Below are positions 1 through 6,006 of a DNA stretch of 15,439 nucleotides, in pieces (position 1 is the stretch's first letter; each line of letters starts with the position of its first letter). A program made the position numbers and the translations under genes. The DNA lies in the NCBI GenBank assembly GCA_036736205.1, contig DAINMX010000151.1, positions 1-15,439 on the forward strand, given 5' to 3'. The notes under the pieces were generated by a model. The model was not told where the DNA came from, did no database searches, and was given only the letters and a program-made list of their open reading frames with translations. This DNA comes from XYA12-FULL-58-9 sp001798605 (lineage in GTDB: Bacteria > Myxococcota > XYA12-FULL-58-9).

Positions 1-7
1 GTTAGCA

Positions 8-14
8 CCTCCTT
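8..14 (-). promoter_or_regulatory. Shine-Dalgarno site of a gene starting just left of the window
   Basis: Read on the minus strand, these bases are AAGGAGG, a full anti-16S match. They are followed by a 7-nt spacer that ends exactly at position 1, so a start codon is expected immediately outside the left edge. The gene itself is not visible. This is the best available explanation for a consensus ribosome binding site at the end of an otherwise gene-poor stretch. Confidence 0.55.
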
Positions 15-55
15 CGTTATCGTCTGCTGTTGGAGATAGTTGCCTGCAAAAGCGC

Positions 56-84
56 ATTTTTGTGGATTCCGAATTGCCTCACAA
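56..84 (-). promoter_or_regulatory. Weak candidate sigma-70 promoter for the off-window gene
   Basis: The minus strand reads TTGTGA (79-84), a 17-nt spacer, then AAAAAT (56-61). Each hexamer matches four of six consensus bases. The site lies about 40 nt upstream of the strong Shine-Dalgarno at 8-14, so position and spacing fit a promoter for the gene beyond the left edge. The hexamers are poor and such matches arise by chance, so this is only a candidate. Confidence 0.22.
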
Positions 85-94
85 CAAATGGAAT

Positions 95-532
95 TCAACA
101 CATGTTGATTCGGGTCAGTGCCGCCCCCTGCCGCCTGCGGTGGCAGGATTGTTCATGAGAGAAACAAAGACGCCAGCCATCAGGGGTTTCTCTGAGTTGA
201 CGCGGTTGCCGACACCAAGGTGTCGGCAACGCATCGGTCAATCTGTGCCAATCGAGCAACGCACTGGCGTCCAAAATCAGTGAGGGACCGAAGCCAGTTC
301 GCGGCATGCGCAGGTCGATCCCATTTGGGACCGAGATGCAGAGGTGGGCACCTTTGGTGCCCGCCGCGCAGCGAAAACCCAAATGGGGTCGACCGGAGCA
401 GCGCAAGCGAACTGGCGTGAGACTGTTAGTTTCTGGCTCGCTCTGTGACGCGTACTCGAGAGGTAACAGCAGCCCCTCGTCGCGAATCACCGCATCGGCC
501 ATTGCTTCTGCGGTATCGTTGTGCCCCGTCAT
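95..532 (-). CDS. Doubtful small hypothetical protein, 3' two-thirds made of repeat sequence
   Basis: The frame starts 13 nt after the stop of the molybdenum subunit, at ATG 532, or at TTG 535. It encodes about 145 residues matching no family I recognise. The first roughly 37 codons (532 to about 420) look coding-like: acidic, with a plausible amphipathic stretch (DTAEAMADAVIRDEG). From about 420 leftward the frame runs through the inverted repeats at 293-416 and 205-230 and becomes rich in Arg, Cys, Pro and Trp, typical of translated non-coding repeat DNA. No Shine-Dalgarno precedes either start. It may be a gene remnant cut by a repeat element, a small gene that gained a repeat-derived tail, or no gene at all. 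Confidence 0.25.
   Translation of the reverse strand: MTGHNDTAEAMADAVIRDEGLLLPLEYASQSEPETNSLTPVRLRCSGRPHLGFRCAAGTKGAHLCISVPNGIDLRMPRTGFGPSLILDASALLDWHRLTDALPTPWCRQPRQLRETPDGWRLCFSHEQSCHRRRQGAALTRINMC
205..230. repeat. Perfect 12-bp inverted repeat with 2-nt loop
   Basis: GTTGCCGACACC (205-216) and GGTGTCGGCAAC (219-230) are exact reverse complements separated by AA. The stem is GC-rich and would form a strong hairpin as RNA or a cruciform as DNA. No U-tract follows on either strand, so it is not a standard intrinsic terminator. It sits 63 nt from the nested repeat array at 293-416, and the two may be parts of one element. A further, weaker inverted repeat, CCTGCC (127-132) / GGCAGG (142-147), lies on its other side. 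Confidence 0.8.
293..416. repeat. Nested three-level inverted-repeat array
   Basis: Three stems are nested. The outer arms GCCAGTTCGC (293-302) and GCGAACTGGC (407-416) are perfect. The middle arms are 17 nt (313-329 and 378-394) and complementary except for one position that becomes a G-U pair when read as RNA. The inner hairpin is GGGCACC-TTT-GGTGCCC (346-362). Unpaired spacers of about 10-16 nt separate the stems. The layout resembles a folded RNA or a small palindromic mobile or REP-like element rather than a terminator. No transposase or clear target-site duplication is visible. The region lies downstream of the molybdenum operon and upstream of the off-window gene. Confidence 0.75.
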
Positions 533-545
533 CAAGGCGGCGGGG

Positions 546-3020
546 TCAATTCTCCGCGAGCTCGCGTGCGTCCCAGGCCATCTTCACCCGCTCCGGGGTG
601 AGCGGCAGGTCATAGAGTCGCAAGTCCAAGGCGTTGGCCACGGCGTTGGCGATGGCGGGGGCCACGGGGATCAACGACGGCTCGCCGATGCCTTTGCCGC
701 CGTAGGGACCCCGGTCGTAGGGCTCTTCGATCAAGGCGATGTCGATCTCGGGGATATCCATGGACGTCGGGATCAAATAGTCGGTGAATCCGGGGTTGAG
801 AATCTTGCCGTCCTGAACCACGAGGTTCTCCATGATCGCATATCCGAGGCCCTGGACCACGCCGCCGTGGATTTGCCCTTCGACACCGGCCCTGAAGATC
901 GCCTGGCCAATGTCGTGAACGGCGGTGACTTTGTCGACCGTGACGAGGCCGGTGACCGTGTCGACGGTGACCTCGGCAACCATGGTCGCGTAACAGTAGA
1001 CGGAATAACCTTGTCCGGTACCCGTCTCTCTGTCCCACTGTTTCCGGGGTGGGGCGTACCAACCGCTGGCCGTTAGGTTTACCTTCTGTGTGAAACAAAG
1101 TGCAATGAGCTCGGCGACGGAGAGCTTGCTCTTCTTGCCGTCGATGAGTACCTGTCCCGCTCTCAGGGAGATGTGCTTGAGGTCGGTCTCGAGGTGCTTG
1201 GCGGCGACGGCAAGCATCCTCTGGGTGATTTGCGCTGTGGCGTCCAATACCGCGTTGCCGCTCATCACCGTTGTGCGACTCGCGACGGTTGGGCCCGAGT
1301 CCGGGACCAACGACGTGTCGGTGTCGAGGACGCGAATATTCTCCACGGGAAGCCCCAGGCTCTCGGCCGCAAGCAGTGCCATCACCTGATAGGCGCCCTG
1401 GCCAATCTCGGCACCGCCGATGGCGACGCTCACCGAGGCATCGGGGTGGACCTGCACCAACGAGGCGCTGCCTTCGAGATGCTGGCCGCCGGCATGCAGG
1501 CAACAACCGTAGGAGATGGAAGCCGCACCGATACCCTTCTTGTTGTAGCGGTCTGTGGCATTGTGAACGGCGACGGCCTTTCTCCGCTTGTCCCAACCAC
1601 AACGATCACGGGCGATCTCCATGGTTTGTGTGGCCTGTGGCTCATCACGCAGGCGTTCGTTGGTAGGGGAGAGGGAACCCTTGTGCAGCGCGTTTTGGAG
1701 GCGCAGTTCGAGGGGGTCGCGGCCGAGCTCCTTGGCGAGCAAGTCCATCTGAGACTCGAGGGCGAAGCTCACCTGGGGTGCGCCGAAGCCGCGGAAGGCA
1801 CCACCGAATGGATTGTTGGTGTAAACGGTATAGGTGTCGACCTCGACATGGGGTACCACATAGGTGCCGCCGGCACTGGCGTTGGCGCGCTCTGCGACAA
1901 TGGCCGACAAACCGAGATAGGCACCCGCATCCACATAGACCTCGGCCTTGGCCCCGAGCAGGGTGCCATCTTTCTTGGCCGCGAGGATGTGTTTGATCTT
2001 GGTGGCGTGGCGTTTCGACGAGCGGGCAATGTCCTCGTCCCGCTTGTAGATAACTTTGACGGGCCGTCCGGTGACCTTCGCGAGGATCGCGGCACACGCG
2101 GCGGGCTCGCTTGGATAATCTTCTTTGCCGCCGAAGCCACCGCCGGTGGTCGTTTGCACGGCGCGCACCTTCGAGTGTGGCACCTGAAGAACGCGCGCGA
2201 CGATCTTTTGCACATAGAACGGGCACTGCATGCTGCCACGCAACAACATGCCGCCGTCGGGTTGCAACTCGGCGAGTATGCCGTTGGTTTCGAGATAGGC
2301 GTGCTCTTGATGACCGGTGGAGTACAGCCTCTCGATAACGACGTCCGCCTGTTTCAACGCCTCGGCGAAGTCGCCCTTGCGAACGACCATCTTGGCGGCG
2401 AGGTTGCCCTCGGTGTGAACTCTTGGGGCGTCGTCGGCCAAAGCCTCCAGCGGATCGTGAACGCTCGGCAGAGTTTCGACATCGAGCTCGACGAGCGCGG
2501 CCGCCCGCAACGCGGTGGGGCGATCAATGGCGGCAATCAGGGCGATGCGATCGCCGTACCAACGAATGCGATCGGACACAACCAAGGGTTGGTCAAGCTT
2601 GACCACGCCAACCTGGTTATCGCCGGGGAAGTTTTCGGCGGTCACGACAGCGTGAACTCCTGGGAATGCTCGGGCCTTGGATACGTCGATGCTCTTCACC
2701 CGAGCGTTGGCGCAGGGACTGGTGAGGATGTAACCGACCAGGCAGTCGGCGACCCGCAGATCGTCAACATAGGTGGCTGCGCCGGTGGTCTTGCCTGGAC
2801 CATCCAGACGACGGGGGCTCTTGCCCACCACGGCGAAATCGGGTCGCGTTGCAGCCTTTGTCACGACCTTCGGCTCGGTCGTTTTGACTGCAATCTTTTT
2901 GCCGGGTTTTGTGACCTTCTCTGTGACCTTCTTTGTGTTTGCGGTCTTCTTTTGGACCTTCTTTTGGACCTTCTTTGTGGCTTTCCCTGTGGCCTGCTTC
3001 TTCTTGCCCTTGGCGGTCAT
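546..3020 (-). CDS. Xanthine dehydrogenase-family molybdopterin-binding large subunit
   Basis: This is the molybdenum-cofactor subunit of a three-subunit hydroxylase that oxidises its substrate at Mo and passes electrons to the [2Fe-2S] and FAD subunits. It has 824 residues. Residues 1-58 are a tail with 20 lysines in the first 55 positions. The aldehyde oxidase/xanthine dehydrogenase fold then begins (KSPRRLDGPGKTTGAATYVDDL). Family motifs are QEHAYLE (238-244), GGGFGGKE (293-300), GAFRGFGAPQ (407-416), GAEIGQGAY (536-544) and GIGEPS with the catalytic Glu780. The start is ATG 3020, which overlaps the preceding TGA as ATGA. An open frame continues upstream to 3206 but only reads the other frame of the [2Fe-2S] gene. 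By my recollection of bovine XDH, E300, R378 and R410 align with E802, R880 and R912, which favours an XDH-like over a CO dehydrogenase-type enzyme. The substrate is not determined. No export signal is seen, so it is probably cytoplasmic. Confidence 0.95.
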   Translation of the reverse strand: MTAKGKKKQATGKATKKVQKKVQKKTANTKKVTEKVTKPGKKIAVKTTEPKVVTKAATRPDFAVVGKSPRRLDGPGKTTGAATYVDDLRVADCLVGYILTSPCANARVKSIDVSKARAFPGVHAVVTAENFPGDNQVGVVKLDQPLVVSDRIRWYGDRIALIAAIDRPTALRAAALVELDVETLPSVHDPLEALADDAPRVHTEGNLAAKMVVRKGDFAEALKQADVVIERLYSTGHQEHAYLETNGILAELQPDGGMLLRGSMQCPFYVQKIVARVLQVPHSKVRAVQTTTGGGFGGKEDYPSEPAACAAILAKVTGRPVKVIYKRDEDIARSSKRHATKIKHILAAKKDGTLLGAKAEVYVDAGAYLGLSAIVAERANASAGGTYVVPHVEVDTYTVYTNNPFGGAFRGFGAPQVSFALESQMDLLAKELGRDPLELRLQNALHKGSLSPTNERLRDEPQATQTMEIARDRCGWDKRRKAVAVHNATDRYNKKGIGAASISYGCCLHAGGQHLEGSASLVQVHPDASVSVAIGGAEIGQGAYQVMALLAAESLGLPVENIRVLDTDTSLVPDSGPTVASRTTVMSGNAVLDATAQITQRMLAVAAKHLETDLKHISLRAGQVLIDGKKSKLSVAELIALCFTQKVNLTASGWYAPPRKQWDRETGTGQGYSVYCYATMVAEVTVDTVTGLVTVDKVTAVHDIGQAIFRAGVEGQIHGGVVQGLGYAIMENLVVQDGKILNPGFTDYLIPTSMDIPEIDIALIEEPYDRGPYGGKGIGEPSLIPVAPAIANAVANALDLRLYDLPLTPERVKMAWDARELAEN

Positions 3021-3493
3021 GGACGCCTCGTCTTGGCTTGGGAGTTCTTGGCAACGCTCTGGACGGCGTCGATGATGCGGTGATAGCCGGTGCAGCGGCA
3101 TAGGTTGCCCGAGAGGGCAACCTGCACCTCTTCTCGGGTCGGTTTGGGATTGTTGTCGAGCAGGGACTTCGCCGACAGGACGATTCCTGGGGTGCAGAAT
3201 CCGCATTGGACGCCGGCGGCATCAACGATGGCGTCCATCAGTGGATGGGGCTCACCTTGGCTCAAGGACTCGATGGTATCAACACGATGACCATTTGCTT
3301 GGCCGGCAAACATGAGACAGGAGCAGGCCGGTACATCATCGATAAGCACTGTGCAGGCACCGCATTCTCCCTCGCCGCAGCCTTCTTTGACGCCGACGGT
3401 GTGGCCATGCTCGCGCAAGACGTCGAGCAAGCGAGCGCTGCCAGGGGCGTCGAGTTGGGTGGGCTCGCCGTTTAGGATCAGCTCGATAGCCAT
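3017..3493 (-). CDS. [2Fe-2S] subunit of the molybdenum hydroxylase
   Basis: This is the electron-transfer subunit of the same enzyme, 158 residues, normal for the XdhC/CoxS/YagT-type small subunit. The N-terminal plant-ferredoxin-like domain carries C39, C44, C47 and C59 (motif GCGEGECGACT). The C-terminal helical domain carries C97, C100, C132 and C134 (CGFC and CRCTGY), so both clusters are complete. ATG 3493 is chosen because AGAGGAG lies 8 nt upstream. A GTG at 3502 would overlap that site. The gene overlaps the FAD-subunit stop by 16 nt and its own TGA overlaps the next ATG (ATGA), so all three subunits are translationally coupled. The C-terminus ends in a basic stretch (KTRRP). Confidence 0.95.
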   Translation of the reverse strand: MAIELILNGEPTQLDAPGSARLLDVLREHGHTVGVKEGCGEGECGACTVLIDDVPACSCLMFAGQANGHRVDTIESLSQGEPHPLMDAIVDAAGVQCGFCTPGIVLSAKSLLDNNPKPTREEVQVALSGNLCRCTGYHRIIDAVQSVAKNSQAKTRRP

Positions 3494-4329
3494 GTTGCAC
3501 ACTCCTCTAGGGCTCGTCGCAAAAAGCTTCTTGCCACCGCAAGACGGTAGGCTGCACTGCCCCTGTGGTCGTCGATGGGGGAGATGTCGTTAGAGACAGC
3601 GGCGACCGCCTCATCGATGCTGTGCTCGGTGAGGGCGACTCCGCGCAGCATGTTTTCGATGGTGTGAGAGCGGACTGCGGTGGGAGCGACGGATCCCCAA
3701 CTGATACGAATGTCATCAATGCCACCGTTCTTACCGGTGACACGAATGGCGAAGTTGACCGCAGCAATCACTTGGGCCTTGCGGAACCCGAGTTTGTCGA
3801 AACGGCAGTAGGTCGAGCTGGACGGTTTTGGCACCATGAGCTCGACGACGAGCTCACCAGGAGCGAGCTTGGTCTTGCCGGGGCCGAGCATCAGCTTGGT
3901 GAGCGGCACGGTTCTGTCGCCGCTTGCCCCGCGGACGATAGCGCGAGTTTCCTCTACCACCATGGCTGCGACCATGTCCGCTGCCGGGGAGGCATTGCCA
4001 ATGTTGCCGCCCAAAGTCGCGCGGTTGCGGATGAGTGGCGACCCCATGGTACGCGCTGCTTCCCACAACGGTGGCAGCAGCTCGCGAATGAGTGGGCTGT
4101 GGGCCACGTCGCTGCATGTGGTGCCCGCACCGATATGGATCACTTTGCCGCGTGCCTCTATGTGCCGCGGCAGTGAGCCCCAGATGTCGACGAAACCAGC
4201 CGCATGAGAGCGCCTCATAGAGACCTGAACCAACAGGTCGGTGCCGCCACATACTGGGCGCCAATGGGGGAGATCCGTGAGTGCGGCAATTGCGTCAGCG
4301 AGGTTCTTTGCGTTGCGAAAACCAATCAT
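3478..4329 (-). CDS. FAD-binding middle subunit of the molybdenum hydroxylase
   Basis: This is the 283-residue flavoprotein subunit of the CoxM/XdhB type, which takes electrons from the [2Fe-2S] clusters and passes them to the final acceptor. The FAD-binding signatures are GGTDLLV (28-34) and ATLGGNIGNASPAAD (104-118), followed by the C-terminal CO dehydrogenase flavoprotein domain. The length is typical. The start is ATG 4329, with AAGGA 5 nt upstream. It is the first structural gene and is separated from the cytidylyltransferase by 116 nt, the largest gap in the block, so a secondary promoter is possible. A short inverted repeat (TGCCC 4366-4370 / GGGCA 4380-4384) lies in that gap. There is no 4Fe-4S insertion of the 4-hydroxybenzoyl-CoA reductase type. 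Confidence 0.94.
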   Translation of the reverse strand: MIGFRNAKNLADAIAALTDLPHWRPVCGGTDLLVQVSMRRSHAAGFVDIWGSLPRHIEARGKVIHIGAGTTCSDVAHSPLIRELLPPLWEAARTMGSPLIRNRATLGGNIGNASPAADMVAAMVVEETRAIVRGASGDRTVPLTKLMLGPGKTKLAPGELVVELMVPKPSSSTYCRFDKLGFRKAQVIAAVNFAIRVTGKNGGIDDIRISWGSVAPTAVRSHTIENMLRGVALTEHSIDEAVAAVSNDISPIDDHRGSAAYRLAVARSFLRRALEECATWLSS

Positions 4330-4445
4330 GGCAGTCCTTGTCTATCGCGCCATGCTATCCCACCATGCCCGATGTTTTTGGGCAAGTGTTACATCCCGCG
4401 ATGTTGAGCTGGGCCGTTCATTCGCAGCACTGCCATGACATCCGT

Positions 4446-5078
4446 TCAACTATCGATCCCCGCGGCCCGAGCAGCTGCGGGGGTGTTGATATTGGCACAG
4501 ATTCGGGGGTCGTCGGCTTGTACGACGGTGATCCTGCTACGATCGCGGCGCACAACATGATGGGCACCTTCGTCGGCGGCAGGGCTGTTGAGCTCAGTGA
4601 CCAAAGCGGTGCCCAAGAGGACGGGATGGCCCCAGCGTGCTGACTCTGAACTTGAAATCGAATCCAAACCTGAAACCGGAACGATCACGGCGTCAGCTCT
4701 GTTGCCAAGACTCCCGCGCATCTTCTCGAGCAAAGCTTCATCGGCAAAGGGGTAATCGACGGGCCAAAGGAAGAACGCATGGTCCGCCGGGAGACAGGCG
4801 AGGCCCGCACGCAGTGAGTCGATGGGATGGGCGTCCGGCTTGCCCACCGCGAGCACGAGATCGGGTAGGGAAATCCGCTGTTTGATCTCCTCGTGACTTA
4901 CCAGTGGTGGGGCGTGTTCGACACTGCCGGCCACCACGACAATGGGTTTGAGGTTTGCGGCCTGGGCGGTCTCGACAATACGTTGGAGCAAAGTTTTTCC
5001 CTGGTACGACAGCCATGCCTTAGGCCGGCCCATGCGGCGGGAGCGACCGGCCGCGAGAACGATGGTGGCGATCTTCAC
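4446..5078 (-). CDS. MocA-like molybdenum cofactor nucleotidyltransferase
   Basis: This 210-residue protein is of the MobA-like NTP-transferase type. The N-terminal nucleotide-binding motif LAAGRSRRMGRPK (8-20) is intact, with Lys20 at the usual position. Further motifs are WPVDYPF (105-111), GHPVLL (150-155) and NINTP (196-200), the last resembling the metal-binding NVNTP of GlmU-type enzymes. In MocA proteins this fold adds CMP to molybdopterin to give the cytosine dinucleotide cofactor of xanthine dehydrogenase-family hydroxylases, and the neighbouring XdhC-like and hydroxylase genes support that role. The start is GTG 5078, which overlaps the upstream stop as GTGA. Specificity for CTP rather than GTP cannot be read with certainty. 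Confidence 0.88.
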   Translation of the reverse strand: MKIATIVLAAGRSRRMGRPKAWLSYQGKTLLQRIVETAQAANLKPIVVVAGSVEHAPPLVSHEEIKQRISLPDLVLAVGKPDAHPIDSLRAGLACLPADHAFFLWPVDYPFADEALLEKMRGSLGNRADAVIVPVSGLDSISSSESARWGHPVLLGTALVTELNSPAADEGAHHVVRRDRSRITVVQADDPRICANINTPAAARAAGIDS

Positions 5079-5881
5079 GACGTCTTAGGACGGTTTGTGA
5101 ATTTCGGGCCGCCGCGACGTACGGAGACGAGCTCGGCGCAAATGGAGATGGCGATCTCAGCGGGTGTTTCAGCGCCGATGTCGACGCCGATGGGGCAACG
5201 GACTCGCTCGAGAACTTCGGCTTTGATGCCTGCGCCGACGAGGCGTTGTCGTTGCAGGCTGGCCTTGCGGGGGCTGCCGATGACCCCGAGGAAGCGGAAG
5301 GGTTCTTTGATGCAGAGCTCAAGCATCTGTTGGTCAAACTTGTGTTCCCGGGTGAGGATGACGATGTAAGTGTCGTCGCCAAAGGGCAGGCCGGCGAGGT
5401 CCTCCGACTCGTACGAGTTGAAGATGTCTGTTGCCTCGGGAAGGCGGTCGCGGTTGGCATTCTGGACCAAGTCATCAACGGCGATGATGTCAAAATCCAA
5501 CGGTGCCGCCGCGTGAATGAGGGCTGTGCCGACGTGACCGCATCCGAAGACGATGAGAGGAGGTTGGGTGACCACCGGCTCGACGAAGAGAGTCATCTCG
5601 CCGCCGCAACCCATGTCGAGATCACGGCTGAGCTGGTAGGTTACGGATTTCGGCTCGCGTGACGCGAAGACCTCAATGGCGATATCCCGCACCACGTGCT
5701 CGACCTTTCCACCACCCACGGTGCCTTCAATGCTGCCGTCGGGGAAGACAATCATGCGTGAACCGGGCTTGCGCGGCGTCGAGCCTTTGGCTTGCGTCAC
5801 GGTCACCAGAACAGCGCGTTGGCGCTGCCGTTTGAGTTCGGCAACACGTTGAATCATGTCCTTGGGTTCGGATTCGTTCAT
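5075..5881 (-). CDS. XdhC/CoxI-family molybdenum cofactor maturation factor
   Basis: This 268-residue accessory protein is of the family that binds the finished molybdenum cofactor, promotes its sulfuration and delivers it to xanthine dehydrogenase-type enzymes. The N-terminal XdhC/CoxI domain has AKGSTPRKPGSRMIV (31-45), GTVGGGKVE (53-61) and MGCGGEM (90-96). The C-terminal half is a Rossmann domain starting LIVFGCGHVG (109-118) and ending in the conserved LGVIGSPRK (198-206). ATG 5881 is preceded by GAGGG with a 7-nt spacer. The longer frame to 5974 lacks such support and begins with an Arg/Cys-rich stretch unlike the family. Placement just before the nucleotidyltransferase, with a 4-nt overlap, fits a cofactor assembly pair. 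Confidence 0.92.
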   Translation of the reverse strand: MNESEPKDMIQRVAELKRQRQRAVLVTVTQAKGSTPRKPGSRMIVFPDGSIEGTVGGGKVEHVVRDIAIEVFASREPKSVTYQLSRDLDMGCGGEMTLFVEPVVTQPPLIVFGCGHVGTALIHAAAPLDFDIIAVDDLVQNANRDRLPEATDIFNSYESEDLAGLPFGDDTYIVILTREHKFDQQMLELCIKEPFRFLGVIGSPRKASLQRQRLVGAGIKAEVLERVRCPIGVDIGAETPAEIAISICAELVSVRRGGPKFTNRPKTS

Positions 5882-6006
5882 CAAAGGTCCCTCATCAGTC
5901 CGGTGGGGCGCGCATCGGATGCAGCCGCTGCCGCGACAACGGGGTAAGCTGTCCTGTGCAGCCGGGGAAATCAAGGGACTTGTTGGGCAGGTTGGCGGTT
6001 GGAAAA

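Noticed and set aside
524..545. CCCCG/CGGGG inverted repeat directly after the molybdenum-subunit stop, as an intrinsic terminator
   Set aside because: The stem is 5 bp with a 12-nt loop and there is no T-run downstream on the minus strand.
1173..3083. Long plus-strand ORF of 636 codons opposite the molybdenum subunit
   Set aside because: It is the antisense shadow of a strongly supported gene with all family motifs. High GC keeps the opposite strand open.
3021..3206. Upstream extension of the large-subunit frame to 3206
   Set aside because: It overlaps the [2Fe-2S] gene in another frame, its sequence is Arg/Pro-rich, and ATG 3020 in the ATGA overlap is a better start.
4366..4384. TGCCC-N9-GGGCA inverted repeat upstream of the FAD-subunit gene, as an operator
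   Set aside because: Five-base arms are common by chance in high-GC DNA, and no promoter with good hexamers was found next to it.
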